Shown here: one piece after another, positions 1-7,217 of the stretch
Numbering within the stretch: the first letter of the stretch is position 1
How the letters are laid out: each line of letters opens with the position of its first letter
Assembly: GCA_964614535.1 (NCBI GenBank)
Contig: CAZTOZ010000056.1
Span: forward strand, 1-20,163
Origin: JALSHZ01 sp964614535
GTDB lineage: Bacteria > Pseudomonadota > Gammaproteobacteria > UWMA-0217
Length of the DNA: 20,163 nt
Direction of reading: 5' to 3'
The notes under the pieces: generated by a model
What the model was told of the DNA's origin: nothing
Database searches by the model: none
The model's input: the letters and a program-made list of their open reading frames with translations, nothing else
Made by a program: the position numbers and the translations under genes

Positions 1-339
1 AAGCAATCTCCCGGAAGGTGCTCCGTCGTCAGGAGATCGCCGCGCTCCGCTCGCGATGACGGAGGGTGTTTTGCTCACGATGACGGGGGATGTCGTAGGC
101 CGTAGGTTGGGCAAAGCGAAGCGTGCCCAACATCCAGCGGCTTCGTGGCAATGCCGGTGGTCCCGGTTTCGCGCCTCGTCGATCACGACATTCTTCTCTA
201 CCGCCTGCACCAGGCGCGAGTCGAATTTTTTCCTCGTCGAAAAAACGCAACGCAAAAAAGACGCCCCCCACGCGCTTTCATCCGCCGCCGGGCCCGCCTT
301 CCGGGGTCGGTCTGAAGCCGCATCCCGCGGCCCAGACCT

Positions 340-363
340 CGATCGGCCTTCCGTGGCCGATCG
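340..363. repeat. Perfect 9-bp hairpin in the centre of the repeat element
   Basis: CGATCGGCC (340-348) is followed by a 6-base loop and its exact reverse complement GGCCGATCG (355-363). It lies in the unique centre between the inverted arms. There is no T-run, so it is not a classical terminator. Its role is unknown. Confidence 0.6.
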
Positions 364-438
364 CCCCCTGCAGTCGCACCCGGCGTCGGCGCGCGTGAAG
401 GGGGTTCTTCGTAGCAGGAGGTTGCCGCGTCGCTGTCG

Positions 439-467
439 CTCGCAATGACGGGGGGTGTCATTGCGAG
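439..467. repeat. Perfect 11-bp hairpin of the CATTGCGAG repeat family
   Basis: CTCGCAATGAC (439-449) and GTCATTGCGAG (457-467) are exact reverse complements around a G-rich 7-base loop. A looser outer pairing, with a three-base insertion and a few mismatches, extends it to roughly 424-487. It is a head-to-head pair of the repeat ends that also occur singly elsewhere in the element. On the strand transcribed through purH it could fold and slow transcription, but no T-run follows. Confidence 0.7.
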
Positions 468-716
468 GAGCGACAACGAAGCGGCGCGAAACCGGTACCA
501 CCGGCCATGCCACGAAGCCGCTGGATGTTGGGCACGCTTTGCTTTGCCCAACCTACGGCCATGATGCCCTGTCATCGCGAGCGAAGCGTGGCGATCTCCT
601 GACAGCGGAGTACCTTCCGGGAGGTTGCTTCGCTGACGCTCGCAATGACGGGGGTTGCTTTGGGGATCGATATGTCTACTGGAAACGGCAGCACATCCGC
701 CAGGCTGCGATCTCCA

Positions 717-2294
717 TCAGTGGCGAAAGTGGCGCATGCCGGTAAATACCATCGCCATCCCATGCTCGTTGGCGGCGGCGATCACCTCGTCGTCCCGCAT
801 CGAACCACCGGGCTGGATCACCGCTTCGATCCCCGCTTCGTGGGCCGCATCGATTCCATCTCGGAACGGGAAAAAGGCGTCGGAGGCCATGACCGAGCCG
901 GCCACTTCCAGCCCCTCGTCCTGTGCCTTGATGCCGGCGATCCTGGCGGAATAGACGCGGCTCATCTGTCCCGCGCCGACACCGATCGTCATCTGATCCC
1001 TGACATAGACGATGGCGTTGGACTTGACGAACTTGGCCACCTTCCAGGCAAACAGCAGATCCTTCATTTGCTGGTCGGTCGGTGCCCGTTCGGTGACCAC
1101 TCGCAGGTCGGCCTCGGTGACCATGCCGAGATCGCGCTCCTGTACCAGCAGGCCACCGACGACGCGTTTGAAATCCAGCGCCGGCACCGGCTCGACGAAG
1201 GCACCACATTCGAGCAGCCGTATATTCTTTTTTTCCGCCACGGCGGCCCGCGCGGCCGGGGAGACCGACGGTGCGATGATCACTTCGACGAACTGGCGCT
1301 CGACAATGCGCTTGGCGGTGGCTTCGTCCAGTTCGCGATTGAAGGCGATGATACCCCCAAACGCCGAGGTGGGATCGGTTTTGAAGGCGCGCTCATAGGC
1401 GCCGAGGATATCGGCATCGACCGCGACACCGCAGGGGTTGGCGTGCTTGACGATGACGCAGGCGGGTTGCTCGAACTGTTTGACGCATTCCAGCGCCGCA
1501 TCGGTATCGGCGATATTGTTGTAGGAGAGCGCCTTTCCCTGCAGCTGGGTGGCGGTGGCGACGCTGGCCTCGGCCGGATTTCTTTCGACATAGAATGCCG
1601 CCTTCTGGTGGGGGTTTTCGCCGTAACGCATCTCCTGTGCCTTGGCGAATTGCAGATTGATGGTGCGGGAGAAATCGGATTTTTCTCCGTTGGCCCCAAG
1701 CCGGCCAAAATAGTTGGCGATCATGCCGTCGTAGCGCGCCGTGTGTTCGAAGGTTTTGACCATCAATGAATAGTTGAGCGCGGCCGGGACGGCGCCGCCG
1801 TTCTCCTCCATCGCCTTTTCGATGGCCGGGTAGTCTTCGGGATCGACGACGACGGTGACATGGGCGTGATTCTTTGCGGCGGCTCGCAGCATCGCCGGCC
1901 CGCCGATGTCGATGTTCTCAATGGCGTCCGCCATCGAACAGTCTGGCTTAGCGACGGTGGACTCGAATGGATAGAGGTTGACCACCACCAGGTCGATCGG
2001 CTCGATATCGTGTTCGGCCATCACAGCTTCATCGACGCCGCGACGCCCGAGAATTCCGCCATGGATCTTCGGGTGCAGCGTCTTGATGCGGCCGGCCATC
2101 ATTTCCGGAAATCCCGTGTGGGCCGAAACCTCCTTCACCTCGATCCCCTCTTTTTCCAGCAACGCGGCCGTGCCGCCGGTGGAGAGGATCTCTACACCCC
2201 GACGGGCGAGGAAACGGGCAAAATCGACGATACCGGACTTGTCGGAGACGCTGATCAGCGCCCGGCGCACGGGAATATTCTGTGACTCGGACAT
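717..2294 (-). CDS. purH: Bifunctional AICAR transformylase / IMP cyclohydrolase PurH
   Basis: The product (525 aa) carries out the last two steps of de novo purine synthesis in the cytoplasm: it formylates AICAR with 10-formyl-tetrahydrofolate and cyclises FAICAR to IMP. The N-terminal MGS-like cyclohydrolase domain (about 1-150) contains KTLHPKIHGG at 71-80. The C-terminal transformylase domain contains the KHANPCG motif at 283-289, with the catalytic Lys-His pair, and SAFGGIIAFN around 310-319. The C-terminus MRHFRH is typical of the family, and the length matches the usual 520-530 aa. The open frame runs further upstream, but the ATG at 2294 gives the conventional N-terminus (MSESQ). The adjacent ribosome site is weak. 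A TATAAT sits 30 bp upstream. In related genomes purH follows fis and precedes purD. Here an inverted esterase gene separates it from fis, and a repeat element, not purD, follows. Confidence 0.97.
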   Translation of the reverse strand: MSESQNIPVRRALISVSDKSGIVDFARFLARRGVEILSTGGTAALLEKEGIEVKEVSAHTGFPEMMAGRIKTLHPKIHGGILGRRGVDEAVMAEHDIEPIDLVVVNLYPFESTVAKPDCSMADAIENIDIGGPAMLRAAAKNHAHVTVVVDPEDYPAIEKAMEENGGAVPAALNYSLMVKTFEHTARYDGMIANYFGRLGANGEKSDFSRTINLQFAKAQEMRYGENPHQKAAFYVERNPAEASVATATQLQGKALSYNNIADTDAALECVKQFEQPACVIVKHANPCGVAVDADILGAYERAFKTDPTSAFGGIIAFNRELDEATAKRIVERQFVEVIIAPSVSPAARAAVAEKKNIRLLECGAFVEPVPALDFKRVVGGLLVQERDLGMVTEADLRVVTERAPTDQQMKDLLFAWKVAKFVKSNAIVYVRDQMTIGVGAGQMSRVYSARIAGIKAQDEGLEVAGSVMASDAFFPFRDGIDAAHEAGIEAVIQPGGSMRDDEVIAAANEHGMAMVFTGMRHFRH

Positions 2295-2324
2295 GGGGGA
2301 GATACCTGGTCGGAAAAGAGGCGT

Positions 2325-2330
2325 ATTATA
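2325..2330 (-). promoter_or_regulatory. Candidate -10 box for purH
   Basis: The minus strand reads TATAAT here, 30 bp upstream of the purH ATG and immediately before the divergent esterase start. No good -35 hexamer is visible at 16-18 bp, so it is only a candidate. Confidence 0.35.
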
Positions 2331-2334
2331 CCCG

Positions 2335-3249
2335 ATGAATCCACCGCTGCCCCCGCCCGCCATGGAAACCCGCCGTGAAATCTTCTCCCACGATGGCCGT
2401 GATCGCGGGCTGCTGGTGATGCGACCGGAGGTCACGGACGGGAGTCTGCTCATCGGCCTCCACGGCGCCACCCAGCGCGGCTCGATCATGGCCCGTACCA
2501 CCGGCTTCGGCGAACTGCCTGGGACCCGCCGGATGGTACTGCTCTTTCCCGACGCGGTGGATGGTATCTGGCGGGACGGGCGCGGCACCGACGACGACGT
2601 GGACGATGTCGGCTTTGTCGAGGCGCTGCTCGATCACTTCATCGCCACACAGGAGATCGATCCGCGGCAGGTCTTCCTGGTCGGTGCCTCCAATGGCGGC
2701 TTTCTGTCACAACGGCTGGCCTGTGAACTGGAGGGGCGCTTCCGGGCGGTGGCGACAGTGATCGCAACGATGGGGCTGCGGGTCTTTCAGCAGTGCTACC
2801 CCGCCGAGGCTCCGTCGCTCTATCTCGTTGCCGGCACCGCCGACCCCATCATCCCCTACGAAGGTGGCGCCACACCCAACAGCCTGATGCACAGTGCCGA
2901 CGCACCCATTCTCGGCTTTGACGATCTGGTGGCCCATTGGCAAGGGATCGGCGGTTTCAACCGCTGCCGCTCGGCCAGCCGGACAGTGGCCGCACTCGGC
3001 GGCGACACGTTGACGATCCACGAAATGGACTGCCGCGGAGACAACGACCACCGGCTGCGGGCCGTCACGGTCGATGGGGGTGGGCATCAGTGGTACGGGC
3101 GCGAGGTGGGCAACGAGACCATTCGCCGTTTCGGCGCGACGACGACACAGTTTCGGCTGTCGGAGGAGATTCTGGAGTTTTTCGCCACATGCCGGGACGG
3201 TCCGGACGACGCCCCTGGCGGTGCTCCGCAGGGTTGGGCGCTCCGATGA
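2335..3249 (+). CDS. LpqC/PHB-depolymerase-type alpha/beta-hydrolase esterase
   Basis: The 304-aa product looks like a serine esterase of the LpqC / poly(3-hydroxybutyrate) depolymerase / feruloyl-esterase group (COG3509). Visible elements are the oxyanion-hole segment GLHGATQ (41-47), the nucleophile in GASNGG (Ser119), the acid in GTADPIIPYEGG (Asp170) and the catalytic His251 in GGGHQW. This is a complete triad in the right order. Family members are usually exported, but no signal peptide is visible, so this one is probably cytoplasmic. The ATG at 2335 has an AAAGAGG-like site 13 bases upstream; ATG 2362 is an alternative start. It is divergent from purH with 40 bp between starts and converges on fis. 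The substrate cannot be read from sequence: a short-chain hydroxyalkanoate ester, acyl-sugar or aromatic ester are all possible. Confidence 0.88.
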   Translation: MNPPLPPPAMETRREIFSHDGRDRGLLVMRPEVTDGSLLIGLHGATQRGSIMARTTGFGELPGTRRMVLLFPDAVDGIWRDGRGTDDDVDDVGFVEALLDHFIATQEIDPRQVFLVGASNGGFLSQRLACELEGRFRAVATVIATMGLRVFQQCYPAEAPSLYLVAGTADPIIPYEGGATPNSLMHSADAPILGFDDLVAHWQGIGGFNRCRSASRTVAALGGDTLTIHEMDCRGDNDHRLRAVTVDGGGHQWYGREVGNETIRRFGATTTQFRLSEEILEFFATCRDGPDDAPGGAPQGWALR

Positions 3250-3259
3250 CGGAGCGCCC
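3236..3259. terminator. Perfect GC-rich hairpin between convergent esterase and fis
   Basis: GGGCGCTCCG (3236-3245) and CGGAGCGCCC (3250-3259) form a perfect 10-bp stem with the tetraloop ATGA. The esterase stop codon TGA (3247-3249) lies in the loop. The position, between two convergent genes and 25 bp beyond the fis stop, suggests a shared bidirectional terminator. There is no T-run on either side, so intrinsic termination is unproven and mRNA 3'-end protection is an alternative. Confidence 0.6.
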
Positions 3260-3283
3260 GGCTGGATGGGTGGGACAGGGCGG

Positions 3284-3553
3284 TCAGTTGACCTGATACA
3301 TCTTGAGTTTCTTCCGCAACGTACCGCGGTTGATGCCGAGAATTCGGGCCGCCTTGGTCTGATTGCCACCACAGTGGTACATGACGCACTGGAACAAGGG
3401 TCGCTCCACTTCGGAGATGACGAGGTCGTACAGTCCGTCAGGATCTGTGCCACTCAACATCTCAAAGTAACTCTCCAGCGCGGTATGGACGGCTTCGCCG
3501 ATTCTGACTTCTTCACCAACGGATGATCCTTGCGGACGCTCTTGGAGTTTCAC
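3284..3553 (-). CDS. fis: Nucleoid-associated DNA-binding protein Fis
   Basis: The 89-aa product is Fis, a homodimeric DNA-bending protein that shapes the nucleoid and activates rRNA and other growth-linked promoters. The helix-turn-helix spans about 62-85 (NQTKAARILGINRGTLRKKL) and is nearly invariant in the family. The helical core VHTALESYF at 22-30 is also recognisable. It is slightly shorter than the 98-aa Escherichia coli protein, and the missing part is the N-terminal arm used for Hin invertase activation. The start is GTG at 3553, supported by GGGGGAG nine bases upstream (3563-3569). Fis usually follows dusB, which is absent here; a 435-bp non-coding region lies upstream instead. That region contains a strong dyad and a consensus DnaA box. 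Confidence 0.96.
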   Translation of the reverse strand: MKLQERPQGSSVGEEVRIGEAVHTALESYFEMLSGTDPDGLYDLVISEVERPLFQCVMYHCGGNQTKAARILGINRGTLRKKLKMYQVN

Positions 3554-3716
3554 AGCGTTGTTCTCCCCCGGGTTCTGAGTTTGATTGCCACGGCCCGGAG
3601 CAAAAACCGATCACCAGCCAACGAGACAGGCATGGGGAGAATTGTCCTGATAGCGGTTCTGTTCGCGGGGGGCAAATCGTTTGGTGTTAACGTAGACAGC
3701 GGCATCCTTGTCACCG

Positions 3717-3750
3717 TTCCGGTATCACCTTCCCTGGAAGGGGTCCGGAA
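3717..3750. repeat. Two-part inverted repeat in the fis upstream region
   Basis: TTCCGG (3717-3722) and CCTTCC (3728-3733) pair with GGAAGG (3736-3741) and CCGGAA (3745-3750). This gives 12 base pairs with an asymmetric internal loop. It lies about 165-195 bp upstream of the fis start and could be a leader-RNA structure or an operator. Confidence 0.5.
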
Positions 3751-3851
3751 TCCTTGTATTAGTTCCACCGAGCATCGGGATCGATGTCCGGCGTTCCGTT
3801 ACCAGTGGCAGAAAAGATACAGCTTGCCGGCGATGGCGGCAATTCATAACC

Positions 3852-3860
3852 TGTGGATAA
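3852..3860 (-). promoter_or_regulatory. Consensus DnaA box (TTATCCACA)
   Basis: The minus strand reads TTATCCACA, the perfect DnaA 9-mer, with a following G as in the strongest sites. It is about 300 bp upstream of fis. A lone box is not an origin. It may regulate fis or titrate DnaA, or be chance. Confidence 0.45.
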
Positions 3861-3988
3861 CTTGTGCAATTGCGGCGGAAAACGAAGATTTAACAATTCG
3901 GCGGGAACTTCGACCGATTCTCGCCACCGCTCGTCGCCCCTCCTCTTGCCGCCGGCGCCGAAACGCTGTTGGCCCGGCCACCGAGAAC

Positions 3989-4864
3989 TCAGAGAAAGTC
4001 GAATTCGAAGGCGAGCGCGTTCTTGCCCGGGTCGAGAATCTCCAGCCGCAACGGCACCGCCCGACCCGGCATCATCAGTTCGGGCAGCGAGGCGGGCGCA
4101 TCGAGATACTCGGCGGGCGCGAAGCGGCGCGCCGCCACGACCCGACCCTGGAGGTTCTTCATCTTCAACGCAACCACCGGATAGGGTTGGCTGAAGTCGG
4201 CGTTGTTGACGATGGTGGCGCGGATCATCAGCGCGCCATCCACTTCGGGGTGGGAGTAGACCGAGTGGCTGGTCAACTCGATCCGCTCCAGATCGCGGCG
4301 CGGATCGACGACACAGCCCGCCAGACGGCACAGGCCCGCGACCACCGGACGCATCGCCGGCACCGCCTCCACCACGCGGTTGCGGTTGGCGACGAGGAGC
4401 TGCCCCACCAGCAGCAGCGCGAGAAAACCCGCCAGCAGCGACCACGCCAGCGGCGGGAGGCGCCGCTCGGCCGCGGCACCCTCCTCGGGCTCGCGCTCCT
4501 CGATGATCAGCTCGAAGTCTTCGGTGTCCGGTGCAACCTCCTCCACCGGCTCGACCGGCTCGTCGTCAAAGCTGGTGGGCAGGCCGTTGGGCAGCGGCGC
4601 GCCGGATTCTGCCGGCTCGATGATCGGCTTTTCCACCATCTCCCCGGGCGGCACGATCTCGATCGCATCATCGTCCGGCGACGACGGGTCGGTGGTGGGC
4701 ACCAGAATCTCGTCGGTGGGCGGCCCCTCGTCTTCGACCGCGCGAAAGTCGACCACTTCGAAGACGACACCACACTCACCACAGCGAACCTTGCCACCGG
4801 CGCGGGCAAGAATCTCTTCCGTGACCCGGAAGATCGCATGGCAATGTGGACACTCGGCATACAT
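3989..4864 (-). CDS. Zinc-ribbon, single-pass membrane protein with DUF3426 domain
   Basis: This 291-aa protein has an N-terminal MJ0042-type zinc ribbon with Cys5, Cys8, Cys28 and Cys31 (CPHC...CGEC). An acidic, proline-rich linker spans about 40-135, one transmembrane helix lies near 138-159, and a DUF3426 domain fills the rest. The GLCRLAGC segment (177-184) and the C-terminal beta-rich part are typical of the family. The predicted topology is a cytoplasmic zinc ribbon with DUF3426 in the periplasm. The function is unknown; the gene is a regular neighbour of prmA in Gammaproteobacteria. ATG 4864 is preferred because family members begin a few residues before the first Cys pair; an in-frame TTG at 4870 is possible. 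It lies 49 bp downstream of prmA, probably in the same operon. Confidence 0.88.
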   Translation of the reverse strand: MYAECPHCHAIFRVTEEILARAGGKVRCGECGVVFEVVDFRAVEDEGPPTDEILVPTTDPSSPDDDAIEIVPPGEMVEKPIIEPAESGAPLPNGLPTSFDDEPVEPVEEVAPDTEDFELIIEEREPEEGAAAERRLPPLAWSLLAGFLALLLVGQLLVANRNRVVEAVPAMRPVVAGLCRLAGCVVDPRRDLERIELTSHSVYSHPEVDGALMIRATIVNNADFSQPYPVVALKMKNLQGRVVAARRFAPAEYLDAPASLPELMMPGRAVPLRLEILDPGKNALAFEFDFL

Positions 4865-4913
4865 ATACAAAGGCTTCTATTGTTGTCGTCGCGACCCGGG
4901 TCGCCCCCCACCG

Positions 4914-5795
4914 TTACCGACGCCTGCCATGGAGGCAGACCCACTCGTCACGCTGACGTGACGGCTCGAACCCGATCCACGGCGCATAGGCGTCGATCAC
5001 CATCGATGCTTGCTCCCGCAGAATGCCGGAGAGGATTATCTCACCACCCGGTCGGATATGGGAAACCAGTTTTTCCGCCAGCGTCACCAGCGGCCCCGCC
5101 AGGATATTGGCAATGACCAGATCGAAACGGGCATCGGCCGGAAGGTCGTCCGGCAGAGAGAGGGACAAACGTTCCGGAGCAATGCCATTGCGCCGCAGAT
5201 TGTCGCGGCTCGCCACCAGCGCCTGTGGATCGATATCGACGCCCGCGAGGCGCCGGGCACCCAACTTCAGGGCCGCCAGCGCCAGTACCCCCGAGCCGCA
5301 ACCGAAATCGAGGACGTCGCGGCCCTCCGGCGGATGGGCATCGAGCCACTCCAGACAGAGTGCGGTGGTCGGGTGGGTGCCGGTGCCGAAGGCCAGCCCC
5401 GGGTCGAGCAGCAGATTGACGGCACCGGGCTCGGGCGGCTCATGCCACGACGGCACGATCCAGAGCCGTTCGCCAAAACGCATCGGCTCGAACTGATCCA
5501 TCCAGCTGCGCTCCCAGGCCTGGTCTTCGAGGGTCTCGACGGCCCAGCCATCGGGCGCCTGGCCCAGCAGCGACGTCACGCCGGCGTGGATCGCCGCGGC
5601 GTCGGTGCCATCGGGAAACAGCGCGTCGACCTTGACGGCGCGCCAGATCGGCAGCGTCCCGGGGGGTGGCTCGAACAACGGCTCGTCCTCGGCATCACGC
5701 AGCGTCACCGAGACCGCGCCCAACCGTTCGAGGCCGGCTTCGATTCGTTCGAGACGCTCGGCGGGAATCTGGAAATGGAGTTGCAACCACGCCAT
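4914..5795 (-). CDS. prmA: Ribosomal protein L11 methyltransferase PrmA
   Basis: The 293-aa product, the same length as in Escherichia coli, trimethylates ribosomal protein L11 using S-adenosylmethionine. It has the N-terminal substrate-recognition domain (about 1-60) and a class I methyltransferase fold. The family motif GTGTHPTT is at 137-144, the SAM-binding DFGCGSG at 163-169, VDID at 186-189 and NILAGPL at 230-236. The open frame extends far upstream, but ATG 5795 gives the standard N-terminus. It has GGAGG six bases upstream. It sits 56 bp after accC, as in the conserved accB-accC-prmA order. Confidence 0.97.
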   Translation of the reverse strand: MAWLQLHFQIPAERLERIEAGLERLGAVSVTLRDAEDEPLFEPPPGTLPIWRAVKVDALFPDGTDAAAIHAGVTSLLGQAPDGWAVETLEDQAWERSWMDQFEPMRFGERLWIVPSWHEPPEPGAVNLLLDPGLAFGTGTHPTTALCLEWLDAHPPEGRDVLDFGCGSGVLALAALKLGARRLAGVDIDPQALVASRDNLRRNGIAPERLSLSLPDDLPADARFDLVIANILAGPLVTLAEKLVSHIRPGGEIILSGILREQASMVIDAYAPWIGFEPSRQRDEWVCLHGRRR

Positions 5796-5851
5796 GGCGA
5801 GCCTCCGGCCCGGTATCGGTGAGTGTCGGCCGTCGCGGGGCGGCGGTTCCG

Positions 5852-7192
5852 TCAGAGCCCCAGCTTCTTCTCCAGGTAGTGGATCTCGACCCCGCCGCGC
5901 CGGAACGCCTCGTCCTTGAGCAGATCCTGGTGCAACGGGATATTGGTCTTGATGCCCTCGATGACGATCTCCTGCAACGCGCCGCACATTCGCGCCATGG
6001 CCGTCTGCCGGTCCTCGCCGTGGGTGATGAGCTTGCCGATCATCGAGTCGTAGTAGGGTGGCACCGAATAACCGTTGTAGATATGGGTATCGACCCGCAC
6101 ACCGGGACCACCCGGCGCGTGATACTGGCTGATCAGCCCCGGCGACGGCATGAAGGTCGCCGGATCCTCGGCGTTGAGACGGCACTCCATCGCATGGCCA
6201 CGGATCTCGATCTCCTCCTGCCGGATCGCCAGCGGGTTGCCGGCGGCAATGCTGATCTGCTGCTTCACCAGATCGACGCCGGTGATCAGTTCGGTCACCG
6301 GATGCTCCACCTGCAAGCGGGTGTTCATCTCGATGAAATAGAACTCGCCGTTCTCATAGAGGAACTCGAAGGTGCCGGCGCCACGGTAACCGATATCGAT
6401 ACAGGCCTGGGCGACCCGCTCGCCGATGCGCTGGCGCTCCTCATCGGTGATGCCGGGAGCCGGCGCCTCCTCGATCACCTTCTGGTTGCGACGCTGCAGC
6501 GAACAGTCACGCTCACAGAGGTGGATGGCATGACCCTGCCCGTCGGAGAGCACCTGAAACTCGATATGGCGCGGCGACTCCAGATACTTCTCCATGAAGA
6601 CGTCCCCGTTGCCGAACGCCGCCAGCGCCTCCGCCTTGGTCAGTGAGATGGCGTTGTTGAGCGCGCCTTCGGCATGGACCACGCGCATGCCACGCCCGCC
6701 CCCGCCGCCGGAGGCCTTGATGATGACCGGATAGCCGATCTCCCGCGCCAGCCGGATGTTCTCCTGCGGGTCGTCACCGAGGGCCTCGGGAGAGCCCGGC
6801 ACACAGGGGACCCCCGCCTTGATCATCGCGTTCTTGGCCGACACCTTGTCGCCCATCAGCCGGATCGTGTCGGCCCGGGGGCCGATGAAGATGAAGCCGC
6901 TGGACTCCACCCGCTCGGCAAAGTCGGCATTCTCCGACAGAAACCCGTAGCCGGGATGGATGGCCACCGAGTCGGTGACCTCGGCGGCGGCGATGATGGC
7001 CGGAATGTTGAGATAGCTCTCGGTGGAGGCGGCCGGACCGATGCAGACCGTCTCGTCGGCAAGGCGCACATGCTTGAGGTCGCGATCGGCCTCGGAGTGG
7101 ACGGCGACGGTACTGATGCCGAGCTCGCGGCAGGCGCGCAGTATCCGGAGCGCAATCTCGCCACGATTGGCAATGAGTATCTTGTTGATCAT
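5852..7192 (-). CDS. accC: Biotin carboxylase subunit of acetyl-CoA carboxylase
   Basis: The 446-aa product catalyses ATP-dependent carboxylation of biotin carried on AccB, the first half-reaction of malonyl-CoA synthesis. The N-terminal domain begins KILIANRGEIALR. The ATP-grasp region has the glycine loop GGGGGRGM (162-169) and the catalytic signature EMNTRLQVEHPVTE (288-301), which includes Glu288 and Arg292. The C-terminal biotin-carboxylase domain (about 330-440) is intact. The start ATG 7192 is preceded by a GAGG site six bases upstream. It is 25 bp downstream of accB, so the two are almost certainly cotranscribed. Confidence 0.98.
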   Translation of the reverse strand: MINKILIANRGEIALRILRACRELGISTVAVHSEADRDLKHVRLADETVCIGPAASTESYLNIPAIIAAAEVTDSVAIHPGYGFLSENADFAERVESSGFIFIGPRADTIRLMGDKVSAKNAMIKAGVPCVPGSPEALGDDPQENIRLAREIGYPVIIKASGGGGGRGMRVVHAEGALNNAISLTKAEALAAFGNGDVFMEKYLESPRHIEFQVLSDGQGHAIHLCERDCSLQRRNQKVIEEAPAPGITDEERQRIGERVAQACIDIGYRGAGTFEFLYENGEFYFIEMNTRLQVEHPVTELITGVDLVKQQISIAAGNPLAIRQEEIEIRGHAMECRLNAEDPATFMPSPGLISQYHAPGGPGVRVDTHIYNGYSVPPYYDSMIGKLITHGEDRQTAMARMCGALQEIVIEGIKTNIPLHQDLLKDEAFRRGGVEIHYLEKKLGL

Positions 7193-7217
7193 TTGGGGCC
7201 TCGAAGACGCTGCGGAT

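Larger units (their letters stand above)
1..655. repeat. Nested inverted-repeat element made of short palindromic repeats
   Basis: This non-coding stretch downstream of purH is organised as two pairs of inverted arms. Positions 1-60 match the reverse complement of 571-630 at 54 of 60 bases. Positions 98-175 match the reverse complement of 483-560 at 74 of 78. Each inner arm contains a GTTGGGCA...TGCCCAAC stem (106-131 and 527-552). Copies of a CGCAATGACGGGG-like end occur near 440-451, 456-467 (inverted) and 641-653, and a variant occurs at 80-89. Similar GTAGGTTGGGCAAAGCGAAGCG and CATTGCGAGnnGCGAAGC repeats are, from memory, common in intergenic regions of many proteobacteria. Since 631-655 should pair with sequence before base 1, the element probably continues off the left edge. 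Apparent open frames here are translations of the repeats and are not called genes. Confidence 0.85.
3554..3988. other. 435-bp non-coding region upstream of fis
   Basis: No convincing gene is seen in either orientation. Open frames here lack recognisable motifs, and no remnant of dusB could be identified by eye. The stretch contains a two-part dyad (3717-3750), a perfect DnaA-box consensus (3852-3860) and an AT-rich patch near 3885-3900. It presumably carries the fis promoter(s) and the 3' end of the upstream operon. A TTGCAC-N15-TATGAA arrangement on the minus strand, around the DnaA box, is a weak promoter candidate. Confidence 0.6.

Noticed and set aside
98..560. Repeat region as a CRISPR array or insertion sequence
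   Set aside because: The repeats are inverted and unevenly spaced with no regular spacers, and no transposase is encoded.
29..575. Several overlapping 80-130-codon open frames at the left edge
   Set aside because: They translate the inverted repeats, have no start signals or known motifs, and appear on both strands at once.
3852..3860. DnaA box as part of a replication origin
   Set aside because: Only one box is present, with no cluster, no AT-rich unwinding element and no dnaA/gidA/rpmH neighbourhood.
3554..3988. Possible dusB pseudogene in the fis upstream gap
   Set aside because: No recognisable dihydrouridine-synthase segment could be found in any frame by eye.
3530..5116. 528-codon plus-strand frame across the fis upstream region and the DUF3426 gene
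   Set aside because: It is antisense to a well-supported gene, has low-complexity composition and no recognisable motif.
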